A stretch of DNA of 5,834 bases, from contig JAUZEI010000169.1 of assembly GCA_030839105.1 (NCBI GenBank), positions 1 to 5,834 of the forward strand. Direction: 5' to 3'. The stretch's first letter is position 1; the number at the start of each line of letters is the position of its first letter. The position numbers were made by a program, and so were the translations under genes. The notes beneath the pieces are model-generated. The model did not search any database. It was given only the letters and a program-made list of their open reading frames with translations, and had not been told where the DNA came from. Below are positions 1-5,043 of this stretch, piece by piece. This stretch comes from Actinomycetota bacterium. Lineage in GTDB: Bacteria > Actinomycetota > Acidimicrobiia > IMCC26256 > PALSA-610.

Positions 1-33
1 CGGGCCGGCCCATGGGACGGCGGAGCGCGGTGT

Positions 34-57
34 GCGCCCGCACGATGTCGTGGGCGC
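34..57. repeat. Inverted repeat upstream of the sigma factor operon
   Basis: The arms GCGCC (34-38) and GGCGC (53-57) enclose a second perfect pair, CACGA (41-45) and TCGTG (48-52), with a 2-base loop. Only C39 and G40 are unpaired. This gives 10 base pairs in 24 bases. There is no T-run after it, so it is not a standard intrinsic terminator in either direction. It lies about 20 bases upstream of the candidate sigma promoter and could be an operator, or the end of a transcript from the unseen gene to the left. High GC content makes such structures fairly common, so the functional claim is weak. Confidence 0.3.
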
Positions 58-77
58 GTGACTCGGCGCGCGGCACC

Positions 78-102
78 GGGACCTGCCGATTCCCGTGACG
101 TC
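78..102 (+). promoter_or_regulatory. Candidate ECF-type promoter of the sigma/anti-sigma operon
   Basis: GGGAC at 78-82 resembles the GGAAC-type -35 element of many ECF sigma factors. It is followed after exactly 16 bases by CGTC (99-102), a common ECF -10 core. Transcription would begin near 108-112, leaving a leader of about 60 bases before the GTG at 169. ECF sigma factors often transcribe their own operon, so autoregulation is a reasonable inference. The match is short, and SigK-group factors can use other motifs, so the site is only a candidate. Confidence 0.35.
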
Positions 103-168
103 CGCGGTCCGAACACGTACAATTCGACCTTCCGCAGCCGCGCCGGATCGGCGGGAGGTCGAGCGCAC

Positions 169-732
169 GTGCCCGAGGTCTCGCCCGACCGGCTCTGGTC
201 GCAGCGACTCATCGCCGGTGACGAAAGTGCACTGCGCGAGGTCTACCGCGACCACGCCCCGGCGGTACTGGGTCTCGCGACGCGGGTACTCGGGAGCCTC
301 GAGGGTCAGGCCGAGGATGTGATGCAGGACGTGTTCGTCCGCCTGTGGGAGCACCCCGGTCAATTCGATCCGGCGCGTGGACACCTGCGCTCGTACCTGC
401 TCGCAATGACACACAGCCGCGCCGTGGAACGCGTGCGAGCGGAAGATTCCCAGCGGCGACGGCTCGAGGCCGCAGGTAACCAACCGGTCGACCCCGCGAC
501 GGATCCGAGCCGCGGGCTCACCTCGCTCGATTCGAGGTCGGCCGTGCAACGGGTGCTCGCCGACCTTCCGCCCGAGCAGCGCATCGCGATCGAGATGGCG
601 TACTACCGAGGCCTCTCCTATCGCGACGTCGCGGTCGCGCTCGCCGAACCCGAAGGCACGGTGCGGTATCGCATACGCGCCGGGATGCAGAAGATGCGCG
701 CCGCCCTCCAAGCCGAGGAGGTGTCGCCGTGA
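169..732 (+). CDS. ECF-family RNA polymerase sigma factor, SigK-like
   Basis: This is a 187-residue group 4 (ECF) sigma factor that would direct RNA polymerase to a small regulon and be held inactive by the membrane protein encoded next. Region 2 spans about residues 23-92. It contains the core-binding segment AEDVMQDVFVRLWE (49-61) and the -10 recognition segment around GHLRSYLLAMTHSRAVERVR (71-90). Region 4 spans about 126-180, with the helix-turn-helix GLSYRDVAVALAEPEGTVRYR (148-168). The phrase QRIAIEMAYYRGLSY closely resembles mycobacterial SigK, which suggests the SigK-like (ECF19) group. The frame stays open upstream, but I chose GTG at 169. It has GGGAGG at 153-158 (10 bases of spacing), gives the usual ECF length, and lies downstream of the candidate promoter. 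A GTG at 58 would add 37 residues unlike the family. The last codons overlap the anti-sigma start. Confidence 0.9.
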   Translation: MPEVSPDRLWSQRLIAGDESALREVYRDHAPAVLGLATRVLGSLEGQAEDVMQDVFVRLWEHPGQFDPARGHLRSYLLAMTHSRAVERVRAEDSQRRRLEAAGNQPVDPATDPSRGLTSLDSRSAVQRVLADLPPEQRIAIEMAYYRGLSYRDVAVALAEPEGTVRYRIRAGMQKMRAALQAEEVSP

Positions 733-1391
733 ACGACGCGTGGGACGCCGAGGACCGGGCGATCGCCCGCGCGCTCGACGCCGACTCCGACGACCGGACA
801 CGCGATGCCGATCCGCGCGTCGTCGATGAGTACCGCGCGGTGCTCGGACACCTGCCGGTCGGGGAGGTGCGCCCGGCCCCGGAGCTCGAGCATCGAATGG
901 TGACGGCTGCCCTCGAGCGCCGAGCGGCGACCGACAACATCACTTCCATCGAGCGAACGCGCTCGCGCGCGCTGCGCCGGGTCCGTGTCGCCGCCCTCGC
1001 GACGGCGGTCACGGCGGCCATCGTCGTCGGGGTCCTCCTCGCTACGGGGACGTCGCCGGCCCCAGTTCCGTCGGGTCGGGTTTCGCTGACGACGGTGCGC
1101 CGCGCCGAGATCGACTCACTCGTGCGCGCGCCGGGCTCGCGCGTGGGGGTGCTCGGCGCGGTCGGGCGCGTCGTGCTCGCGAGCAACGGCAACGGCGCGA
1201 TCTACGACCTCACGGTCGACGCACCCCTCGCCGTCGGTCTGGTCAGCTCGGGCGGGACGACCGTACTCGGCCCGGTGCGCCCGCGGGCCGGAGTGATCGC
1301 CTTCGTCGTCGACCATCCCGAACGGGTGCGCACGGTGACACTGATTCGGCGAGGTTCCGTGATCGCGACCGCCGCGTTGAAAGCGGGCTGA
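729..1391 (+). CDS. Single-pass membrane anti-sigma factor (RskA-like)
   Basis: The 220-residue product has a cytoplasmic N-terminal half (1-85), one membrane helix (about 87-107, rich in Ala and Val), and an extracytoplasmic domain of about 110 residues. The segment AVLGHLPVGEVRPAPELEHRM (37-57) resembles the cytoplasmic part of RskA-type anti-sigma factors. No HxxxCxxC zinc motif is present, so this is not a ZAS-type factor. The outer domain is beta-rich in appearance and lacks the most typical RskA sequence features, so its signal is unknown. The GTG start overlaps the sigma TGA as GTGA and has a good GGAGG site at 717-721, seven bases upstream, indicating translational coupling. By analogy with SigK/RskA it should bind the sigma factor at the membrane and release it on a signal, perhaps by proteolysis; this is inference. 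The stop codon is one base from the stop of the opposing gene. Confidence 0.8.
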   Translation: MNDAWDAEDRAIARALDADSDDRTRDADPRVVDEYRAVLGHLPVGEVRPAPELEHRMVTAALERRAATDNITSIERTRSRALRRVRVAALATAVTAAIVVGVLLATGTSPAPVPSGRVSLTTVRRAEIDSLVRAPGSRVGVLGAVGRVVLASNGNGAIYDLTVDAPLAVGLVSSGGTTVLGPVRPRAGVIAFVVDHPERVRTVTLIRRGSVIATAALKAG

Positions 1392-1392
1392 T

Positions 1393-2313
1393 CTACAGCG
1401 ACACGGTCGAGCGCCTCTTGCGGAGGGCATCTCGAAGAAGACCTGCCGCCGCGAAACGGGCCACGAGCACGAGCGCCAACAACGCGACCAAGAGGCCTTG
1501 GCGCGAACCCACGGCGTCGATCACGCGCCACAGACTCGACGACTGCTCCGGGGCCGGATGCTGCAACGACGCGTTGACCGAACCGAGCGGTGCGTCGGTC
1601 GCGGGGCGAGCGGGTGTGGCGCCGGCCGTCGAAACGTGTGCGTCGCCCGCCGCAGCTGCGGAACCGGGGCGCGAGGAACCCGCGGTCGCGGACGCGGTTC
1701 GGTCGCGCGAAACGCGCGCCGGAGACGAGCGTGAGGCCGATGCGGCGGACGGCCCGGTCGCGAGCACGGCCGGACCGATCTGCGGAGTGTCCGGGAGCGG
1801 CGGGACGGCCGTTGTGCTGCCAATTGTCGGCGCACCCGGGAGCGTGACCCCGTTGGGACTTGCACCTGTCGGCGCGGCGAGCGTGACCCCCGTGGGAGTC
1901 GCAGCGTTCGTTCCGTCCTCATCAACCGACCCTGGTATCGAGTTGGGAGCTCCGGCGGGAAGCGCGACCGGTCCGACGGAGATGGGAAGCGCCACGTCGA
2001 CGCCGACGCCCTCCGCGGGCGACGCGGCCAGGGAAGCAATGCCGGGAGCGATTGCCCCCGCGTTGACACCGACGGGTCCGACGCGAACGGCGGGCGGCAT
2101 CGCTACGGAGATCCTCGCGGAGTCGGCGACGGGGAGGTTCGCCGGAGCCGTCGACAACGCCACCACCGGCGCGCGCATCGGCACCCGACCGGAGACGCCG
2201 CCGAGATCGAGGGCCGAGGCGGGCGCCGCCCACGCGAGGACGACCGCGGCCGCCACTACGACCCCGCACCCGTGTCGGACGGTTCGGCGAAAGAGCGGGG
2301 AGCGAATCTGCAA
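1393..2313 (-). CDS. Secreted, membrane-anchored Ala/Val/Pro-rich protein of unknown function
   Basis: I do not recognise a family. With a TTG start at 2313 the product has 306 residues. It has a basic N-terminus (RRTVRH, about 9-14), a hydrophobic core, and a signal peptidase site after PASA (31-34). A long low-complexity mature region rich in Ala, Val, Pro, Gly, Ser and Thr follows, then a C-terminal helix (about 273-293) and a basic tail (RKRR). The only cysteine I found lies in the signal peptide and does not form a lipobox. GVTL recurs at 142-145 and 155-158, matched by a 12-bp DNA repeat. LPDTP occurs mid-protein, but it is not a sortase signal. The TTG is preceded by GGAAGGAAG (2318-2326), a strong ribosome site. 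GTG at 2328 is an alternative start with a weaker site. The open frame continues to 2658, but that part reads as arginine-rich non-coding sequence. The domain order suggests a surface-exposed, type I-like membrane protein. Confidence 0.72.
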   Translation of the reverse strand: MQIRSPLFRRTVRHGCGVVVAAAVVLAWAAPASALDLGGVSGRVPMRAPVVALSTAPANLPVADSARISVAMPPAVRVGPVGVNAGAIAPGIASLAASPAEGVGVDVALPISVGPVALPAGAPNSIPGSVDEDGTNAATPTGVTLAAPTGASPNGVTLPGAPTIGSTTAVPPLPDTPQIGPAVLATGPSAASASRSSPARVSRDRTASATAGSSRPGSAAAAGDAHVSTAGATPARPATDAPLGSVNASLQHPAPEQSSSLWRVIDAVGSRQGLLVALLALVLVARFAAAGLLRDALRKRRSTVSL

Positions 2314-2340
2314 CGCGCTTCCTTCCACTCTGGGTGCAGC

Positions 2341-2378
2341 GTTCCGGCACGGCGAAGCGATGTTCCGGCACGGCGAAG
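2341..2378. repeat. 17-bp perfect tandem repeat, 21-bp period
   Basis: GTTCCGGCACGGCGAAG occurs at 2341-2357 and again at 2362-2378, separated by CGAT. The 21-bp period puts both copies on the same face of the helix (two turns), as in paired operator sites. It also equals seven codons. The proximal copy ends 27 bases before the TTG start of the minus-strand secreted-protein gene. Read on that strand, each copy ends in GGAAC, which resembles an ECF -35 element. I found no matching -10 motif 16-17 bases downstream of either copy. Confidence 0.6.
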
Positions 2379-2625
2379 GGCGCCGGACGTCGTCAAAGAA
2401 TTCCCATCCGAACGGGCTCGGCAAACGGATATCAGGCACGGAGCCCGCTCCGCGAACGATCTTGATGGCCGCATTCGGGCATATCGGGCGCAGGGAGTCG
2501 CGTCCGGCGCTCGACACGGATGGAAGGCGCTTGCCCCGCGGAGTCAGGAATCCGCCTGATGTGGACGGACGGCCTCGCGCACCCCTCGCTGCGAGTGTCG
2601 TCGGGATCGGGCGGGTGGCGCGATT

Positions 2626-2670
2626 GCCGGTGAGCGGGATGCGAGTTGGTGGCCGCATCCACTCACCGGC
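2626..2670. repeat. Large two-part inverted repeat (hairpin)
   Basis: The outer arms GCCGGTGAG (2626-2634) and CTCACCGGC (2662-2670) are perfect 9-bp complements. Inside them, GGATGCG (2637-2643) and CGCATCC (2654-2660) form a further perfect 7-bp stem. The internal loop has two bases on one side (CG) and one on the other (A), and the terminal loop has ten bases (2644-2653). In total this is 16 base pairs in 45 bases. No T-run follows on either strand. On the + strand it could be part of the VOC leader, a factor-independent pause or terminator, or a small RNA. As double-stranded DNA it could be a protein-binding site. Confidence 0.55.
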
Positions 2671-2734
2671 GTCCGCTGCGCGCGTACCTCCGCGTCGGCC
2701 TCGCGCCTGCTCCGAACAGCCGGAGAGTCGAGAT

Positions 2735-2757
2735 CCGGAGAGGGGATTCAGACCCCT
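2735..2757 (-). pseudogene. Degenerate fragment of the tRNA-Thr 3' end (possible relic attachment site)
   Basis: These 23 bases match 3833-3855 of the intact tRNA-Thr gene at 21 positions, in the same orientation, including 15 consecutive identities (2735-2749). They cover the whole T-arm and part of the 3' strand of the acceptor stem. The T-arm stem AGGGG/CCCCT is kept, but the T-loop reads TCTGAAT instead of TTCGAAT, so the copy has decayed. Nothing resembling the D-arm or anticodon arm follows at 2758 onwards. A second short match, AGCCGGAGAG at 2718-2727, equals 3831-3840. The fragment lies on the 3' side of the tRNA, as expected for an insertion that duplicates a tRNA end. Confidence 0.5.
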
Positions 2758-2773
2758 CCGCGGAAATCCCCTC
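2740..2773. repeat. 9-bp inverted repeat overlapping the tRNA fragment
   Basis: GAGGGGATT (2740-2748) is perfectly complementary to AATCCCCTC (2765-2773), with a 16-base spacer. The shorter T-arm hairpin AGGGG (2741-2745) with CCCCT (2753-2757) competes with it, so a transcript could adopt two exclusive structures. It lies about 120 bases before the VOC start codon. Function is unknown. Confidence 0.4.
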
Positions 2774-2891
2774 GCCTTGTCGCCGCGCTACGAACCGCCG
2801 CCGCGCGTCACACCCACGCAGACATCAGGCACTATGCGCTCGTGGCACTGCATCGCGATTCGCGGGAGTTCGCCCCGGGAAGCAGGACGAG

Positions 2892-3617
2892 ATGACGTCT
2901 CGACTCGTCGCGCTGTGCTTCGACGCGAACGAACCGCTTCGCCTCGCGCGCTTCTGGGCCGATGCGCTGCGCTGGGAGATCGACGACGAGACCCATGATG
3001 AGATCAGTCTCGTACCGACGGATGACACCAGATTCCGGATCCTGTTCCTGCCCGTCCCGGAGAAAAAGGTCGGCCAGAACCGCATCCATCTCGATCTGAC
3101 AAGCACGTCCATCGACGACCAGAAGGAAACAGTCGCGAGGTTGATCGAGATGGGCGCCCGCCACATCGACATCGGTCAAAGCCCAGATGAACCCCACGTC
3201 GTGCTGGCCGATCCGGAAGGCAACGAGTTCTGCATCATCGAGCCGGACAACAACTTCCTCGCCGGCTGCGGGCGCCTGGGATCGATCACCTGCGACGGTA
3301 CGCGGGAGGTCGGGTACTTCTGGAGTGCCGCTCTCGCATGGCCGTTGGTATGGGATCAGGACGAAGAAACCGCGATCCGCGCGCCGGACGGCGCCGGTCC
3401 GTTCATCACTTGGGGTGGTCCGCCGATTCTCCCGAAACTCGCGAAGAACAGGCTTCATCTCGACATCGCCCCGCTCGACCGCGGTGACCAGCGAGCGGAG
3501 GTAGACCGTCTCGTTTCTCTCGGGGCGACTCGAATCGACATCGGCCCAGGCGATGTCAGCCGGTTTGTCATGGCCGATCCCGATGAAAACGAGTTCTGCG
3601 TGTTGATGCCCCGCTAG
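2892..3617 (+). CDS. VOC (glyoxalase-like) family protein with two tandem domains
   Basis: The 241-residue soluble protein has two homologous VOC domains, about 4-118 and 129-240, each built from two beta-alpha-beta units. The repeats are visible by eye: NRIHLDL (63-69) with ADPEGNEFCIIEP (106-118), and NRLHLDI (186-192) with ADPDENEFCVLMP (228-240). Actinobacteria encode many such glyoxalase-like proteins; some act in antibiotic resistance or small-molecule modification, but the substrate here cannot be told. His66 and Glu117 could be metal ligands in domain 1. Domain 2 keeps His189 but has Met239 in place of the Glu, so it may have lost metal binding. ATG at 2892 is chosen because the conserved fold begins there and AGGA lies just upstream (2884-2887, only four bases away). 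Upstream in-frame sequence back to 2646 is arginine-rich and unlike the family. The gene is poorer in GC than its neighbours (3121-3180: 34 of 60 by hand count) and sits alone between a tRNA fragment and the tRNA, which suggests acquisition by transfer. Confidence 0.88.
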   Translation: MTSRLVALCFDANEPLRLARFWADALRWEIDDETHDEISLVPTDDTRFRILFLPVPEKKVGQNRIHLDLTSTSIDDQKETVARLIEMGARHIDIGQSPDEPHVVLADPEGNEFCIIEPDNNFLAGCGRLGSITCDGTREVGYFWSAALAWPLVWDQDEETAIRAPDGAGPFITWGGPPILPKLAKNRLHLDIAPLDRGDQRAEVDRLVSLGATRIDIGPGDVSRFVMADPDENEFCVLMPR

Positions 3618-3827
3618 CGCATCGGCACCTACCGAGATCCGGCCCGCGGAGTTTCAGATCGCGACGGCCGCGGGCGTGTCGGCGATGTGAACTCGATGCC
3701 GAGCGCTGGAGAGGCGGGCGAGCGTGGCGAAGCACGCGTTGTGTTGCATTGCGATGGCACGTGCGCCCGCGACGCCGAGGCGTGGTGCTGACAGGAGCGA
3801 CGCGACGGCTCCCACCTGCGAAGGCAG

Positions 3828-3903
3828 TGGAGCCGGAGAGGGGATTCGAACCCCTGACCTGCTCATTACGAGTGAGCTGCTCTACCGACTGAGCTACCCC
3901 GGC
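3828..3903 (-). tRNA. tRNA-Thr (anticodon CGT)
   Basis: The minus strand folds into a complete 76-base tRNA with an encoded CCA (3828-3830). The acceptor stem is GCCGGGG paired with CTCCGGC (one G-T pair), with discriminator T. The D-arm is GCTC...GAGC, and the anticodon arm is GCTCA-CTCGTAA-TGAGC. The T-arm is AGGGG-TTCGAAT-CCCCT. The anticodon CGT (complement of 3868-3870) reads the threonine codon ACG, a frequent codon in high-GC genomes. The 5' end lies 25 bases after the holB stop codon on the same strand, so it may be made as the tail of that operon transcript and released by RNase P. Its 3' end borders the VOC segment, and part of it is duplicated at 2735-2757. Confidence 0.96.
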
Positions 3904-3928
3904 GAAGCTGGAGAGTGTACCCGAGCCC

Positions 3929-5032
3929 TCAGGCCGTCCCTGCGGTGGGCAGCTCCATCAGCAGCGCAACGAGACGCACGACACCTTTCTCGTTGATCAG
4001 GAACGCCTCGCGCGTCTGGTGGCACATCGCGAGCGCGGCGGCCGCGGCGCGCGGCGATACATGCAACGCGGGAATGTCCGCGTTCAGCGCGGGCGCGGGC
4101 GCGGCGAGCGCGTCGCGGTACACCGACTCGATCGCGGTCACGCCTTCCAGCAGCAGATCGATGCGCGTCCGGCGCGTCTCACGCTTGTGCCGCTCGTCGA
4201 TCCTCCGGCGCATGCGTTGCGCCTCGCGTTCCGAGTAACCGAGCCGCTCCATCTCCGCGTCGAACGCGTCGAGCTCCGCCTTGTGTTGTAACTCGACCGC
4301 GGCGGCCGCGTCGTCGATCTGCGCGTCGAGCTCCTGCGCGATCGTGAGCGCGGTCGCTCCGTAGCCGTCGACGCGCGCGGGCGCCGCCGCGAACGCGGCG
4401 CGCAAATCGCCGATGCGACCGGCGAGCGCGCGTGCCCGCGCGAGCTGGCCGCCGGCCAACGCGGCGAGCGTCGCAGCATCGGCCGCGTTGCTTCCTTCCC
4501 GTTCGAGAGTGGCGCGGATATCGGCATCCGCGATCGGGTCGAAGTCGATGCGCTGGCAGCGCGACCGGATGGTCGGCAGGAGATCGTCGGGCGCGCCGGT
4601 GACGAGGATCACGACGGTTCGGTCCGGCGGTTCCTCCAACGTCTTCAGCATTGCGTTCGCCGACTCGTTCTGGTTGCCGCGCAGCCGTTCGGCCTCGAAG
4701 AGGACCAGCACCTTGCGTTCGCCCTCGATCGGGGCGCGCGCGGCCTCGGGGAGGACCCGCTCGCGTACGTCTTCTTTCACCCTGTACGACGCGCCGCTCG
4801 GCTCGAACTCGACGACGTCGGGATGCACGCTGCGCATCACGAGCCGGCGCCCGCGCTCGTCGTCATGGACGCCGATGAGCATGGCCGCGAATTCCCTCGC
4901 CGCATCCTCGATCCCCGAGCCGCGGGGCCCGACGAGGAGGTAGGCATGACCGGGACGGGCCGCCGCGTGCCGTAGCGCGCCGAGCGCACGTTCCTGGCCG
5001 ACGACGGTCGATTCCATGACGGACGAGTCCAT
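3929..5032 (-). CDS. holB: DNA polymerase III delta-prime subunit (clamp loader)
   Basis: The 367-residue AAA+ clamp-loader subunit acts with DnaX and delta to load the sliding clamp during replication. VGQERAL (11-17) opens the AAA+ domain. The degenerate Walker A is GPRGSGIE (35-42), with Ile where ATPases have Lys, so ATP binding is unlikely, as expected for delta-prime. The Walker B-like strand VLVLFEAERL (108-117), LKTLEEPP (129-136) and the SRC motif (157-159) follow; SRC supplies the arginine finger to a neighbouring subunit. The Cys4 zinc module found in many delta-prime and DnaX proteins is missing: the segment before HPDVVEFEP (70-78) has no cysteine. A charged helical stretch at about 230-295, with many Glu, Arg and Lys, resembles the insert of actinobacterial homologues. 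ATG at 5032 is chosen because the conserved region begins shortly after it and it clears the tmk stop by 11 bases. ATG at 5017 is an alternative. Neither has a strong ribosome site, so coupling to tmk is likely. Confidence 0.9.
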   Translation of the reverse strand: MDSSVMESTVVGQERALGALRHAAARPGHAYLLVGPRGSGIEDAAREFAAMLIGVHDDERGRRLVMRSVHPDVVEFEPSGASYRVKEDVRERVLPEAARAPIEGERKVLVLFEAERLRGNQNESANAMLKTLEEPPDRTVVILVTGAPDDLLPTIRSRCQRIDFDPIADADIRATLEREGSNAADAATLAALAGGQLARARALAGRIGDLRAAFAAAPARVDGYGATALTIAQELDAQIDDAAAAVELQHKAELDAFDAEMERLGYSEREAQRMRRRIDERHKRETRRTRIDLLLEGVTAIESVYRDALAAPAPALNADIPALHVSPRAAAAALAMCHQTREAFLINEKGVVRLVALLMELPTAGTA

Positions 5033-5043
5033 GCCCGGCGAGC

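Larger units (their letters stand above)
2314..2891. other. Long divergent intergenic region with repeats and hairpins
   Basis: These 578 bases separate the start of the secreted-protein gene (leftward) from the start of the VOC gene (rightward). Open frames crossing the region give arginine-rich, low-complexity products with no plausible ribosome sites, so I see no gene. It contains a 17-bp tandem repeat near its left end, a strong hairpin at 2626-2670, and a fragment of the tRNA-Thr 3' end at 2735-2757 with an overlapping inverted repeat. I could not identify a convincing sigma-70 type promoter for either flanking gene. Confidence 0.6.

Noticed and set aside
1..61. Possible end or start of a neighbouring gene at the left edge
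   Set aside because: Several frames are open, but none gives a recognisable product or a clear ribosome site in so short a stretch.
1701..1790. LPDTP motif (residues about 172-176 of the secreted protein) as a sortase signal
   Set aside because: It is not LPXTG and lies about 100 residues before the C-terminal helix, so it does not form a sorting signal.
2626..2670. The large hairpin as an integron attC site
   Set aside because: The ends lack the GTTRRRY and RYYYAAC core sites, and there is no integrase or cassette array.
2807..2835. GTCACA-N17-CACTAT as a sigma-70 promoter for the VOC gene
   Set aside because: Both boxes match the consensus poorly (4 of 6 and 3 of 6), which is too weak to report.
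2646..2891. N-terminal extension of the VOC protein by 82 residues
   Set aside because: The extension is arginine-rich and low in hydrophobic residues, begins inside the large hairpin, and the VOC fold starts right at the ATG at 2892.
1418..2998. A 526-codon open frame on the + strand
   Set aside because: It runs antisense to the secreted-protein gene and through non-coding sequence into the VOC gene in another frame. The product is arginine-rich with no domain, as expected of shadow frames in GC-rich DNA.
3654..3866. A 70-codon minus-strand frame between the VOC gene and the tRNA
   Set aside because: Its start lies inside the tRNA gene and it has no ribosome site. The C-terminal part looks mildly protein-like and could be debris of a disrupted gene, but that is not supportable.
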